In this document: piece after piece, positions 1 through 10,578 of the stretch
Numbering within the stretch: position 1 is the stretch's first letter
Layout of the letters: the number at the start of each line of letters is the position of its first letter
Assembly: GCA_024280215.1 (NCBI GenBank)
Contig: JAJRQO010000030.1
Span: 1 to 64,000, forward strand
DNA from: Candidatus Zixiibacteriota bacterium
Lineage (GTDB): Bacteria; Zixibacteria; MSB-5A5; GN15; FEB-12
Length of the DNA: 64,000 nt
Reading direction: 5' to 3'
The notes under the pieces: model-generated
The model's input: only the letters and a program-made list of their open reading frames with translations
Database searches by the model: none
Told to the model about the DNA's origin: nothing
Program-made: the position numbers and the translations under genes

Positions 1-93
1 GTTGTAACAGTAAGTTGACACTTATGTTACGAAGGTTCGACGGACTCAAAACAGAAGCGAACTAATCTTGCAACTAATTCCCTAGACGCACTC

Positions 94-121
94 AACATAA
101 CATTTATCTCGCTTTTGTCAA
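94..121 (-). promoter_or_regulatory. Possible minus-strand promoter
   Basis: Read on the minus strand there is a perfect -35 TTGACA (116-121), a 16-bp spacer and a -10-like TATGTT (94-99). It would fire leftwards out of the window, so the gene it serves would lie beyond base 1. The -10 matches only four of six consensus bases. Confidence 0.35.
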
Positions 122-319
122 GTTTTATTTTATAATATCCATATACGACTCTGCGTAGTTATAAAATACGACCATTTCGCAGATCTGAAAGCTTATGTAT
201 ATTAGTCCAAATTAAAGTGATTTTATGTGTCAATGTGAGAAATTGGACAGTTTATGGCTCAATAATTAGTGGTGAAATATATTTGCGTTCAGTCGTAATT
301 AAAGCAGGCTGATTTAGAA

Positions 320-361
320 GTGTCAGGTGTCATCACGCTAAAGCGTGATAGCACCTGACAC
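320..361. repeat. 42-bp palindrome (REP-like hairpin)
   Basis: The two 20-base arms (320-339 and 342-361) are reverse complements except for two adjacent mismatches; the outer core is GTGTCAGGTG / CACCTGACAC and the inner core ATCACGCT / AGCGTGAT. No run of T follows, so it is not a standard intrinsic terminator. Compact palindromes of this kind in gene-poor DNA are often dispersed REP-type elements mobilised by IS200-like transposases. That class is an inference, since no second copy was noticed in the window. Confidence 0.6.
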
Positions 362-745
362 AAATGTAATATCTAAGGTTTATAAAGTAGAAGAGAAGGC
401 TTCGGTAGAATCGATGTACCTATGAATATCGATTATCGAAGAATAAGATAATTTGAATTTATGGGATTTGAGGGTTCATGCCTGCAAGCTACTCATTGTA
501 ATATTCAAAGATTTAGATATGAATTACAGTAATTTTGAACTTGGGTTGAGGGGGTTGTTTTTTGTATTAAAACGAGAAGATGTTTATCTTTTGAAGGTGC
601 TTTTAAGGTATGATTCTAAAGCTTCAGTATTTGGAAAAACAGGGGACATTTGTTGTTTGCGGAAAATATGTGAAGGTATAATGGTAGCTCTTTTTAGGAG
701 TGAAAATAAATATCGTAATAGCTGTCAAATTGGCAGGGATGTGAT

Positions 746-773
746 AAAAGCCTCGATAATAATCGAGGTTTTT
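746..773. terminator. Intrinsic terminator, bidirectional
   Basis: A 7-bp stem CCTCGAT/ATCGAGG (751-757 with 762-768) around a 4-base loop is flanked by AAAAG on the left and TTTTT on the right. It can end transcripts from either side. It insulates the lipoprotein/metallopeptidase unit that starts at 895 from upstream DNA. Confidence 0.75.
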
Positions 774-894
774 ACAAGATAATTATGGTCATCAAAGATG
801 TCTAATACAGAGCTTTTTTGTATCTCATATTAATCTCTATTTATGGACAATCGGGCAGTGTTGGATTAGTAGTGCCAGCTAAGAACTATTTCTA

Positions 895-923
895 TTGACT
901 ACTTAAAAATATTCTATTATATA
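895..923 (+). promoter_or_regulatory. Promoter of lipoprotein/metallopeptidase unit
   Basis: TTGACT (895-900), a 17-bp spacer and TATATA (918-923) form a good vegetative-type promoter about 60 bp before the ATG at 984. It follows the terminator at 746-773. No other promoter was seen before the TTTC-repeat peptidase, so the two genes are probably cotranscribed. Confidence 0.6.
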
Positions 924-983
924 GTGAACAAGTATAAGATTAAACAGTCTATAACTTACAACGCTATGAAAGGAGGTGAGAAA

Positions 984-1328
984 ATGAAGCGATTTATATT
1001 TTTGACATGTATTATAAGTCTCTTGTTTGGAATGGGGTGTGAGGAAAATAAACAAGTAGTAATTACTGAAAAAGTGAAAAATGATTTTGCTGGTATTGTA
1101 ATTGATTCAGTAACACTTCAACCTTTAGATTCTGTCTCAATATATTTTATTGATACTATAGGAAGTCCTTTTACTTATTCAGATAGTATTGGACAATTTG
1201 TAGATATCTATATTGGTGGCGAAAATATTGAAATTATTGCCAAAAAAGAAGGCTATATTACGAAATCACAACAAATTGACTTACGCTTAAACCCTGACAG
1301 TATTTTATTTGAATTAGTAAAACAATAA
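984..1328 (+). CDS. Small lipoprotein with carboxypeptidase-regulatory-like fold
   Basis: This encodes a 114-residue exported protein. The ATG at 984 is chosen because a textbook AGGAGGTGAG lies just upstream; a frame-compatible GTG at 924 would be preceded by the -10 box. The N-terminus MKRFIFLTCIISLLFGMGC is a lipoprotein signal, so the mature protein should start at Cys19 and be lipid-anchored. The rest (FAGIVIDSVTLQPLDSVSIYF and onward) looks like one carboxypeptidase-regulatory (peptidase-associated, Ig-like beta) domain, which is usually a structural or binding module and not an enzyme. It is 13 nt upstream of the metallopeptidase start, so the two may act together at the surface. The function is unknown. 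Confidence 0.75.
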   Translation: MKRFIFLTCIISLLFGMGCEENKQVVITEKVKNDFAGIVIDSVTLQPLDSVSIYFIDTIGSPFTYSDSIGQFVDIYIGGENIEIIAKKEGYITKSQQIDLRLNPDSILFELVKQ

Positions 1329-1341
1329 CAGAGGAGGTAAC

Positions 1342-3301
<1,960 letters not shown>

Positions 3302-3398
3302 GGTTTATAATAAATAAAGCTGCCGAGGAAAGAGATATAGACATGATTGATGGAGAGATTATTGTTTTCCACCTTTCATGTCTAATATCCTAATAATA

Positions 3399-6300
3399 TT
3401 AATTTGGACAATTTGGTAATGTCGGATTACTGTTTCCAAACATATATTCGACTAATAAAACCAAATCAGCAATATCTAATCCGCCAGCCCCATCGATATT
3501 TGACTCGTTTGGACATGCAGGTGTTTGTCCTCCTTGGAACATATAATCGACTAAATCGACTAAATCAGCAATGTCGATTTGATCCCCAATATCGTTATTG
3601 ACGTTTCCAGATGTACCAGCACAACAACAGGCATCACCGATACCATCGTTGGTGAAATCTTCCTGAAGTGGGTTTGGTGTGTTTGGACAGTTGTCAATAT
3701 CACCACAGATGGAGTCTCCATCGATGTCATTTTCTGGGTCATTTGGGCAATTATCACAGGCATCAGCAAAGCCGTCTCCATCAGAGTCAGGTCCAAAGCC
3801 GTCATCAGATAAGCTATTACAGTCATCATCTTTTCCGTTACAAATTTCAGTAGCGTTTGGATTGATATCAGGATCGTTATCATCACAATCTGTATTATCT
3901 AAGACATAATTCGGGAGTGGTACGCAGAATAAAGTACCTGAAGAGTTGATGTCGCCATACCCATCCTGGTCATTATCATAATAATAAAGCTCTTCAAATT
4001 GTACCGAAGGATTGTTATCGTCGCAGTCGTTATCACTATCAACACCGTCTCCATCAGCATCAACGATAGTTTCACATTCATCTGGAACAGCGTTACTATT
4101 AGCATCTATGGAGAAGCCTGAAGTAATATCACAGTCATCAGGGATAAGATTACCATTACAATCATTTGTTGATGCAGGTTTAAATGCGATACCCGTTGGT
4201 TGAAGCATGCCAGCATCACCTCGAACGAATGCTCGGTAATACCTTCCGACGGGGTCGTATTCAATAATCCGAGGTGTGCCACCTGAACGGGAGACATAGA
4301 CATTTCCATTTGGTCCAACAGCAATATCCCATGGGTTGTCCATTTCGACTTCATCGGTGAAGACGTCAATATAAGTACCAGTTGTACCATTGTATCGAAG
4401 TACTTGGTGTGTATTATAACTACAGACTAAGAGGTCACCATGTGTATCAAAAGTTAATCCTCGAGGAGAATCAAGTCCACCGTAACCTGAAGCAACAAGC
4501 TCACTTATATAGGTTCCTGTAATGCCATTGTATTTAAGAATTGTGTTTGATCCAGCAGAACTGATATAAAGATGACCGTCGAATCCGATTGCCATACCTC
4601 TTGGGTCAATAAGAGTTCCCCCAGTTCCAATGAACTCACCAACATAAGTTCCAGCAGGTAGGCTGTATTCAAATATTTTTGCATCCGAATGGTTAGCAAC
4701 AAGGAGATTACCGTTTGGAGCAATGACTAAAGCCATCGGACTTGTTGTAATTGTATCGCTAATAAATGTAATAGAGGTATTTGTCAGAACATCAACCTTA
4801 TTGATTACTCCAAGTGCTGAATCGGCTGTAAACATATTACCAGCATCATCAAAAACTATATCATAGCAGCTTGATAGATTGCCAACAGAATAGTTATCTA
4901 TTGGTACGCCTGAATTGTTGTGATATTCTCTGACATAATTTCTAATGTTGTCGCCTACAAAAAAGTTAAATTGTTTTTCGGTATCATCCCAGTCAACGAC
5001 TCCATTATTGTTACAGTCCTGACAAATATCAGGAGTTTGGTTTCTGTCGTAATCGGTATAAGTCCCATTTTGAATGTCTATAAAATCTAAGATACCATTG
5101 GCGTCACAGTCAGGTTCACAATCATCCGGGATAGAATTGAAATTTAAATCGGCTGATATACCAACAGCTAAATCGAGAGAGTCAGGGAATCCATTGCCGT
5201 TGCAGTCAGGTTCACATATATCAAGAACTCCGTTAGCGTCAATATCTACGAAACCAGCTAAAATATCATCGGAGTCAAGTACACCATTACCGTTACAATC
5301 TTCACATTCATCAGGAATTCCGTTGTTGTTCACGTCAGCAGAAAAAGAAGAGCTGATGTCGATGGCATCATCGACAGAATTTTCATTACAATCTCTAATC
5401 CAGCAATTTGATTGAGCCAAAATAGTTTTAATATAGTCACGTACTCTACCATGGAATCGTAAATCAGTATTTGTCGTATAACCAGGGTGAATATGACAGT
5501 AACTCATGATGGTTCCTTGTGTAGAGAAGCCAGATGCACAACTGTCAATAGGTGGGTCGTAGCTTGAAATCTCGTGGGTATGTCCTGTGCCAAAGTTATG
5601 TCCCATTTCGTGAGCTCCTACGATAACATCCCAGTTACCTAAATGAGGTGCATCTAATGGAGAGGGAAAAGATCCATTGAGGTATCCAGAAATTGAAAAA
5701 GTATAATCAGCAAGACATGTACCTGAAAGATAAGCAATCCCACCAAAAGGTAAGTCTCGTCTTCCACTAAGAAGGTGTACTATATTGTAGTCAAAAGGGT
5801 TTTCGTTCGTTACCCAATAATTAGCAAAATCATTTAAAGAGGCAGCATCGTACGGTTCACCACCTGATGTCCAAAGTCTGAGAAAAGCAATTTCAAGTTT
5901 AACATCAAAATCACGAATATAGATTGAACTAATCGCTCCAATCAATTGAATTGCGTAGTTTTGAGCATCGGTGGCATTGTTGAAAAGTTGGACATATTTT
6001 AAATCACCATCAACAGCAAGGGTAGCAAGTCTGGTTGAGCCATTGAGGGTTGCCACTGATTGTGATAATTGTGATTGTATAGATTTTGTGAATCCAGCAT
6101 CATCTTCAACACCACAAAATGTTGGAAAATCAGGCAGAGTTGCAGATGCGGACTCTCTATGAATAGTCATAATATCTTCAGTTTGTAATGCAGAACCTTC
6201 AGAGAGAATATAGCGTTCACCTGTTCCTTCTGAGATAATTCCATTGGCTTTATTGTCATCGGTGATTGCTAAAAAGACAATTGAGTTTGGGTCTCCTGAG

Positions 6301-6650
6301 ATGTGACCTCGGAATAATTTGACGGTCGGTTTGTTTGCTAAATCTGTTCCGAAAAAGAATCTCGCATCATCAGAAATAATATCAAATGGTTCAAGTTCGG
6401 TTGAAACAATTCCTTTTTCAGGTAGAGGTATCTCTATAAAGAGAGTTTGCATTTTTGCCGAAACAGCTTGAAATGTTTGAGGGGCGAGAGTTACTTTTAG
6501 GAAATCATCATTGTAATCTGTCTCAAATAACGTAAAAGGGGTAAGTGATAGTTCAGGAAGGTTAGCTTGATCTTTCGCATTTATCATCTGTGAAAAAATT
6601 AAAATGGTAAAAAGAGATAAAACCGATATTGTTTTTAGAGATAGTTGCAT
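3399..6650 (-). CDS. Secreted multidomain metzincin peptidase with NHL and dockerin-like repeats
   Basis: This is a 1083-residue exported protein. It has a signal peptide (1-25, ending INA), a pro-region to about 200, and a reprolysin-like zinc peptidase at about 205-415 with HEMGHNFGTGH at 347-357 (all three His ligands, Glu348) and a Met-turn around Met382. From 420 to 555 it has five DCNGNG...DxDI...DxCE repeats. A six-bladed-looking NHL propeller follows (about 560-825), then metal-binding DxDxDGxxxxxDCDD and thrombospondin-type-3-like Asp-rich repeats (830-1008). It ends in a CC-led dockerin-like pair (1007-1083). Several clusters look able to bind calcium. It probably degrades or binds extracellular protein; the substrate is unknown. 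It has its own promoter (6693-6721) and AGAGGAA before the ATG. Confidence 0.9.
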   Translation of the reverse strand: MQLSLKTISVLSLFTILIFSQMINAKDQANLPELSLTPFTLFETDYNDDFLKVTLAPQTFQAVSAKMQTLFIEIPLPEKGIVSTELEPFDIISDDARFFFGTDLANKPTVKLFRGHISGDPNSIVFLAITDDNKANGIISEGTGERYILSEGSALQTEDIMTIHRESASATLPDFPTFCGVEDDAGFTKSIQSQLSQSVATLNGSTRLATLAVDGDLKYVQLFNNATDAQNYAIQLIGAISSIYIRDFDVKLEIAFLRLWTSGGEPYDAASLNDFANYWVTNENPFDYNIVHLLSGRRDLPFGGIAYLSGTCLADYTFSISGYLNGSFPSPLDAPHLGNWDVIVGAHEMGHNFGTGHTHEISSYDPPIDSCASGFSTQGTIMSYCHIHPGYTTNTDLRFHGRVRDYIKTILAQSNCWIRDCNENSVDDAIDISSSFSADVNNNGIPDECEDCNGNGVLDSDDILAGFVDIDANGVLDICEPDCNGNGFPDSLDLAVGISADLNFNSIPDDCEPDCDANGILDFIDIQNGTYTDYDRNQTPDICQDCNNNGVVDWDDTEKQFNFFVGDNIRNYVREYHNNSGVPIDNYSVGNLSSCYDIVFDDAGNMFTADSALGVINKVDVLTNTSITFISDTITTSPMALVIAPNGNLLVANHSDAKIFEYSLPAGTYVGEFIGTGGTLIDPRGMAIGFDGHLYISSAGSNTILKYNGITGTYISELVASGYGGLDSPRGLTFDTHGDLLVCSYNTHQVLRYNGTTGTYIDVFTDEVEMDNPWDIAVGPNGNVYVSRSGGTPRIIEYDPVGRYYRAFVRGDAGMLQPTGIAFKPASTNDCNGNLIPDDCDITSGFSIDANSNAVPDECETIVDADGDGVDSDNDCDDNNPSVQFEELYYYDNDQDGYGDINSSGTLFCVPLPNYVLDNTDCDDNDPDINPNATEICNGKDDDCNSLSDDGFGPDSDGDGFADACDNCPNDPENDIDGDSICGDIDNCPNTPNPLQEDFTNDGIGDACCCAGTSGNVNNDIGDQIDIADLVDLVDYMFQGGQTPACPNESNIDGAGGLDIADLVLLVEYMFGNSNPTLPNCPN

Positions 6651-6692
6651 GTATGTTCCTCTGGGTTCTGAAAAGATTGCAGTATAGTTGAT

Positions 6693-6721
6693 AATATAGA
6701 CAAATGTTTAGTTTCTGTCAA
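6693..6721 (-). promoter_or_regulatory. Promoter of the metzincin gene
   Basis: On the minus strand there is TTGACA (6716-6721), a 17-bp spacer and TATATT (6693-6698), about 40 bp before the ATG at 6650. It lies back to back with the plus-strand promoter at 6761-6789. Confidence 0.7.
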
Positions 6722-6760
6722 CAGAGTGCTTGAAAACGCAAATATTGTTCTTATACTTCA

Positions 6761-6789
6761 TTGACACTCGAATGTAGAGAGTTTACATT
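6761..6789 (+). promoter_or_regulatory. Promoter of the oligopeptidase B gene
   Basis: A perfect -35 TTGACA (6761-6766), a 17-bp spacer and a -10-like TACATT (6784-6789) lie 29 bp before the ATG at 6819. The divergent arrangement with 6693-6721 leaves about 40 bp between the two -35 boxes. Confidence 0.6.
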
Positions 6790-6818
6790 GTTAGTGTTAT
6801 TTAAAATATGGAGAAAAT

Positions 6819-8927
6819 ATGAATCTAAATAAAATTATACTTGTAGCTCTTATAGGATGTTTTGTTATGACAAATAATGGATGTGTGCAAAAGCGACAAG
6901 CAAAGGCACCTGTTGCTACTAAGAAGAAACAAATGAATACGCTTCATGGAGTAACTTGGGAAGATGATTATGCGTGGCTCAAAGAGCGAGGGTCAGCAAA
7001 TGTATTGAGTTATTTGAAGGCAGAGAATAAATATACTGATGAATTAACAAGTGATTATAGGTCACTCCAAAAAAAATTGTATGATGAAATTATAAGCAAA
7101 ATTAAAGAGACCGATGAAACTGTTCCAGAAAAAGATGGTGACTATTATTATTATACCAGAACCGTCGAGGGGAAAGAATATTCGATATATTGCCGTAAAA
7201 AAGATAATTTAGAAAATGCTGAGGAAGTAATCCTTGATGTCAATCAGATGGCATCAGGGTATGATTTCTATTCTGTGGATTTGTTTGAGGTTAGCCCCAA
7301 TGGCAAAATGCTTGCCTTTGCCGTTGATACTACAGGTAGAGAAGAGTACAGTATTTATTTTAAAGATTTGAAATCTGGGAAAATTCTCAAAGAACAAATA
7401 TCAAATTGTTATGCTTCGATGGTCTGGGCGAATGACAATAAAACAGTTTTTTATACCGTCTTGGACGCATCTCTCAGACCGTATCGAGTCTTTCGTCATA
7501 AATTAAATTCAAAAAACCAAGATGATTTAGTATATGAAGAAAATGATGCCAAGTATTGGATGGATCTTTCACGTTCAAAATCAGGAAAATACATTTTCAT
7601 AGATTTAAGTTCTACGTTGACATCAGAAGTTCTTTATCTTAAAGCTGATAAACCAGAAGATGCTTTTAAGATGTTTGCTTCAAGAGAACATAAAGTTGAG
7701 TATTCTGTGTATCATCATAAAAAAGAATTTTTTATAGTTACGAATCAAAATGCTACTAATTTCAAAATTATGCGTACTCCTGAGCTAAAAACAGAAAAAA
7801 CAAATTGGTCTGATTTCTTTCCATATGATGAAAGTGTTAAGATAGATTATTTAGATGTATTTGAAAAATATGTTGTCGTCTATGAACGAAAAAATGGAAA
7901 CAAAGAAGTTCGAGTTGTAGATTTAAAAACATTGAATCAACATTATCTTGATTTTGGTGAAGAAGTGTATACTTACTCTGCCGGTGAAAACAATATCTTT
8001 AAATCTAAAGATGTACGGTTGACATTTAGTTCGCCTGTTACACCAAAAACCGTGTTTGATTATAATATGGAAACTAAATCGAAAGTAGTTCTCAAAGAGT
8101 ATGAAGTACCAAATTATGATAAATCATTATATGAAGTAAAGCGTCTTTTCGCGACTGCATCTGATGGTGAAAAAATACCACTTTCTGTGTTCTATAAAAA
8201 AGGTCTTACATTAGATGGGAATAATCCAGTCTATCTTTACGGATACGGATCGTACGGTTTGTCGATGGAACCACGTTTTCGACCACATGCTATTCCGCTT
8301 CTTGATCGAGGTGTTGTATATGTGATTGCTCATGTTCGAGGTGGTGGAGAGATGGGACGAACATGGTATGAAGATGGGAAGTTTTTATATAAGAAAAATA
8401 CATTTACCGATTTTATTGCATCGGCAGAATATTTGATTAAAGAAAAATATACTTCAAGTGAAAAATTGATTGCATCTGGTGGTTCTGCAGGCGGTTTATT
8501 GATTGGTGCTGTTGCCAATATGCGACCTGACTTATTTAAGGTGATGATTGCCAACGTACCATTTGTGGATATTATTAATACAATGCTTGATGCATCGATT
8601 CCATTAACGGTGATGGAATATGAAGAGTGGGGTGATCCTAACGAAAAGAAATATTTTGATTATATGTTATCCTATTCACCCTATGACAATATTAAAGCGC
8701 AGGATTATCCTGACATGCTCGTTTTGGCTGGGTTAAATGATCCGAGAGTGCAATATTGGGAGCCTGCCAAGTTTGTAGCAAGGTTGAGAGCAAATAAAAC
8801 GGATAACAATATTTTGTTGCTCAAGACTAATATGGGGGCGGGACATATGGGAAGTTCGGGGCGGTATCAATTTTATGATGACTTAGCATTTGAATATGCA
8901 TTTATGCTCAAACGAATAGAGCAATAA
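6819..8927 (+). CDS. ptrB: Oligopeptidase B-type serine peptidase (S9A), lipoprotein
   Basis: This 702-residue S9A prolyl-oligopeptidase family enzyme cleaves short peptides. An N-terminal beta-propeller (about 110-430) precedes an alpha/beta-hydrolase domain. The catalytic residues are visible: Ser556 in GGSAGG, Asp641 in NDPRVQYWEP, His676 in GAGHMGSSGR. The YLYGYGSYG and GAGHMGSSGR signatures favour oligopeptidase B (basic-residue specificity) over prolyl oligopeptidase. The N-terminus has a hydrophobic stretch ending NNGC, so the enzyme is probably a lipoprotein, unlike the cytoplasmic E. coli PtrB. The ATG follows GGAG by 8 bases. It is monocistronic, between its own promoter and the terminator at 8941-8976. 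Confidence 0.92.
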   Translation: MNLNKIILVALIGCFVMTNNGCVQKRQAKAPVATKKKQMNTLHGVTWEDDYAWLKERGSANVLSYLKAENKYTDELTSDYRSLQKKLYDEIISKIKETDETVPEKDGDYYYYTRTVEGKEYSIYCRKKDNLENAEEVILDVNQMASGYDFYSVDLFEVSPNGKMLAFAVDTTGREEYSIYFKDLKSGKILKEQISNCYASMVWANDNKTVFYTVLDASLRPYRVFRHKLNSKNQDDLVYEENDAKYWMDLSRSKSGKYIFIDLSSTLTSEVLYLKADKPEDAFKMFASREHKVEYSVYHHKKEFFIVTNQNATNFKIMRTPELKTEKTNWSDFFPYDESVKIDYLDVFEKYVVVYERKNGNKEVRVVDLKTLNQHYLDFGEEVYTYSAGENNIFKSKDVRLTFSSPVTPKTVFDYNMETKSKVVLKEYEVPNYDKSLYEVKRLFATASDGEKIPLSVFYKKGLTLDGNNPVYLYGYGSYGLSMEPRFRPHAIPLLDRGVVYVIAHVRGGGEMGRTWYEDGKFLYKKNTFTDFIASAEYLIKEKYTSSEKLIASGGSAGGLLIGAVANMRPDLFKVMIANVPFVDIINTMLDASIPLTVMEYEEWGDPNEKKYFDYMLSYSPYDNIKAQDYPDMLVLAGLNDPRVQYWEPAKFVARLRANKTDNNILLLKTNMGAGHMGSSGRYQFYDDLAFEYAFMLKRIEQ

Positions 8928-8940
8928 ATTGAACAATAAA

Positions 8941-8976
8941 AAAGACAGTTCACATAAGTGACCTGTCTTTTTTTGG
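8941..8976. terminator. Intrinsic terminator between convergent genes
   Basis: A 13-bp stem with one mismatch (8941-8953 with 8958-8970, loop ATAA) has A-rich DNA on the left and a T run on the right. It serves both the oligopeptidase gene and the minus-strand membrane-protein gene. Confidence 0.85.
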
Positions 8977-8995
8977 TAATGTAATAAGAGGATAT

Positions 8996-9334
8996 TTATT
9001 CTTTTTTATTTTCGGACTCATTTTGTACTAAGAAGTGGTAGAGTAAAAATGCTACTCCTGCAAAGAGAAACATAACACCAAACATACCTTCGTCGGTTAG
9101 GTCAATCCATTCTCTTGCAAATAATGCTACACCGATGCCGATGAGGACTAATCCCCATTTTACACTTGCCAAAGAACTCGTTGCTTCAGTATTGGCAAAA
9201 AGGTGTTTAATCTTTTCATCGACTAAGCCATGCTTGATAAGATTGTTTTTAAGTTTGTAATCAGCAATTGTTTTTATGATTAAGACTATAGCCGAAAAGA
9301 CTACCAGCATTTCAAAAAATTCTGAACTAATCAT
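8996..9334 (-). CDS. Small membrane protein, DUF6249-like
   Basis: This 112-residue protein has one N-terminal membrane helix (about 8-26), a soluble stretch (30-57) and two further helices (58-75 and 84-103). It resembles the DUF6249 family of small inner-membrane proteins seen in Bacteroidota and relatives, which has no established function. It is divergently placed from the ECF sigma factor at 9485, with about 150 bp between the starts, so it could be a target or partner of that regulator. That link is inference from position only. Confidence 0.7.
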   Translation of the reverse strand: MISSEFFEMLVVFSAIVLIIKTIADYKLKNNLIKHGLVDEKIKHLFANTEATSSLASVKWGLVLIGIGVALFAREWIDLTDEGMFGVMFLFAGVAFLLYHFLVQNESENKKE

Positions 9335-9484
9335 ATTGAACTCCCTGTTATTGTTTTCATTTCTTTCTTCTGTCCATCTGACCAGTAGGTTTCAAAAAAG
9401 TTGCGAAAAGCTTAATTTTATTTTGAAGATAATTTATTTTATATTTGCAACATCTTTTTGATTAAACTGTCGTATATAATAAGG

Positions 9485-10066
9485 ATGAAAACAAAACTTG
9501 ATGAAAACACTCTGGTACAACTTGTCTTGGATGGGCAAGTCGATGAATTCCATGAGATTATCTCCAGATATCAGAATTTAGTCTGGCATTTGGTATCAAA
9601 GATTGTAAAATCTGAGGCTGATCGTGAGGATATTTGTCAGGATGTTTTTGTAAAAGTGTACAAAAATATACGCTCTTTTAAATTTGAATCGAAATTATCC
9701 ACTTGGATTGGTAGAATTGCATACACCAGTTCAATAAACTTCATACAGAAGAAAAGACCTGAATTGTATGAAGATATTGTTCCTGATGGTGTGACTCTTG
9801 ATTCGCTTGCGGGCAAAGAAAAAAGCCCTGAACAAAATGTGTGTAGAGAAAATATGAATGAGATTTTGAGAAAAGAAATTATGAATTTACCGATTCAATA
9901 TAAAACGATTGTGACGCTATATCACTTGGATGAAATGAATTATAGTGAAATAGCTGATATTACTAAGCTACCGATAGGAACGGTAAAGTCTCATTTATTT
10001 CGGTCAAGAAAGCTTTTGAAAGATAGGCTGGAAATGAAATACAAAAAGGAGGATTTATGTCAATAA
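9485..10066 (+). CDS. ECF-type RNA polymerase sigma factor
   Basis: This 193-residue sigma-70 family factor of the extracytoplasmic-function group directs RNA polymerase to a specific promoter set. Region 2 (about 20-88) contains the DREDICQDVFVKVYKNI helix, and region 4 (about 130-185) contains the helix-turn-helix MNYSEIADITKLPIGTVKSH. The ATG at 9485 is chosen over a TTG at 9458 because residues from MKTKLDEN onward match the family start. A TATAAT at 9475-9480 lies only four bases before this ATG, hinting at a leaderless mRNA, although no good -35 is spaced correctly. It overlaps the anti-sigma gene by 10 bp. Confidence 0.92.
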   Translation: MKTKLDENTLVQLVLDGQVDEFHEIISRYQNLVWHLVSKIVKSEADREDICQDVFVKVYKNIRSFKFESKLSTWIGRIAYTSSINFIQKKRPELYEDIVPDGVTLDSLAGKEKSPEQNVCRENMNEILRKEIMNLPIQYKTIVTLYHLDEMNYSEIADITKLPIGTVKSHLFRSRKLLKDRLEMKYKKEDLCQ

Positions 10067-10572
10067 TACATCTTTCCGATTCCGATATACAAGAATATTT
10101 AGACAGACAATCAAATAAAGAAAAAGTAGAGTCTCATATTTTAAGTTGTGAGGAATGTGCGATTGCAATTGCTGAGTATGAATCATTGTATGCGACTTTA
10201 GCTGTTGATGAAGCACCACAGCTTTCTGTCAATTTTGTCGATGCTACAATGGATATCGTTCGTGAAGAAACGATGCTTGCGGAATCTAACAAGGGCTTCT
10301 ATCTCTATTCATTTATGAGTATGGTATGTGCGATTATTTTTATGAAATATTATGCAGGGTATGATTTTTCCGCCTTCAAATTTGAATTGCCTACTATGAA
10401 TAATTTTATTGCTGATTGGACAATCTTTGATGCGGCCGCAACGTTATATCAAACATCTACAAGTACAGTCAATGTTTTATTGTTTGCGGGACTAATTTTG
10501 TTAATTGTTGCTTTGGCAGATTCTGTGATTTCTCGAAAAGCCATGCACAAGGTATCCAGTTTTTCGTTTTAG
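10057..10572 (+). CDS. Membrane anti-sigma factor with zinc-finger (ZAS) motif
   Basis: This 171-residue protein is the probable partner of the sigma factor. The N-terminus carries the zinc anti-sigma signature HxxxCxxC in SHILSCEEC (about 27-35), which in this family clamps the sigma factor. Two hydrophobic helices follow (about 103-118 and 141-158), placing the sensor at the inner membrane. The start lies inside the sigma gene behind AAGGAGGA, giving translational coupling and a matched ratio of the pair. The signal sensed is not evident. Only 6 bp separate its stop from the convergent FG-GAP gene. Confidence 0.82.
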   Translation: MSIIHLSDSDIQEYLDRQSNKEKVESHILSCEECAIAIAEYESLYATLAVDEAPQLSVNFVDATMDIVREETMLAESNKGFYLYSFMSMVCAIIFMKYYAGYDFSAFKFELPTMNNFIADWTIFDAAATLYQTSTSTVNVLLFAGLILLIVALADSVISRKAMHKVSSFSF

Positions 10573-10578
10573 GGTTAG

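Larger units (their letters stand above)
1..745. other. Gene-poor left end, no supported gene
   Basis: I find no convincing protein or RNA gene here. The longest open stretch (about 453-782, TTG start) has no Shine-Dalgarno site, an unprotein-like composition, and its 3' end is the terminator at 746-773. The stretch does hold a possible minus-strand promoter (94-121) and a strong palindrome (320-361), annotated separately. It may be a decayed gene or a mobile-element remnant; nothing in it is recognisable. Confidence 0.5.

Noticed and set aside
28-60. GGTTCGACGGACTC resembles the 5' signature of tmRNA or a tRNA T-loop
   Set aside because: The expected G-rich 5' acceptor strand, the tag reading frame and a 3' acceptor end about 350 bases later are absent, and no cloverleaf can be drawn.
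219-224. GSFTGA instead of GAFTGA in the sigma-54 activator (residue numbers of the protein encoded at 21124-22497) as loss of sigma-54 contact
   Set aside because: Ala-to-Ser is conservative, the key Phe and Thr are kept, and Walker motifs are intact, so normal activator function is likely.
453-782. 109-codon open frame in the left gene-poor region
   Set aside because: TTG start without Shine-Dalgarno site, no family likeness, unusual composition, and the 3' end coincides with an intrinsic terminator.
3338-3384. 9-bp inverted repeat TAGACATGA/TCATGTCTA between convergent genes
   Set aside because: The loop is about 29 bases and no T tract follows, so a terminator call is not supported.
3404-5415. 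Several plus- and minus-frame open frames inside the metzincin gene
   Set aside because: They arise from the low-complexity Asp/Asn-rich repeats of the real minus-strand gene and have no initiation signals.
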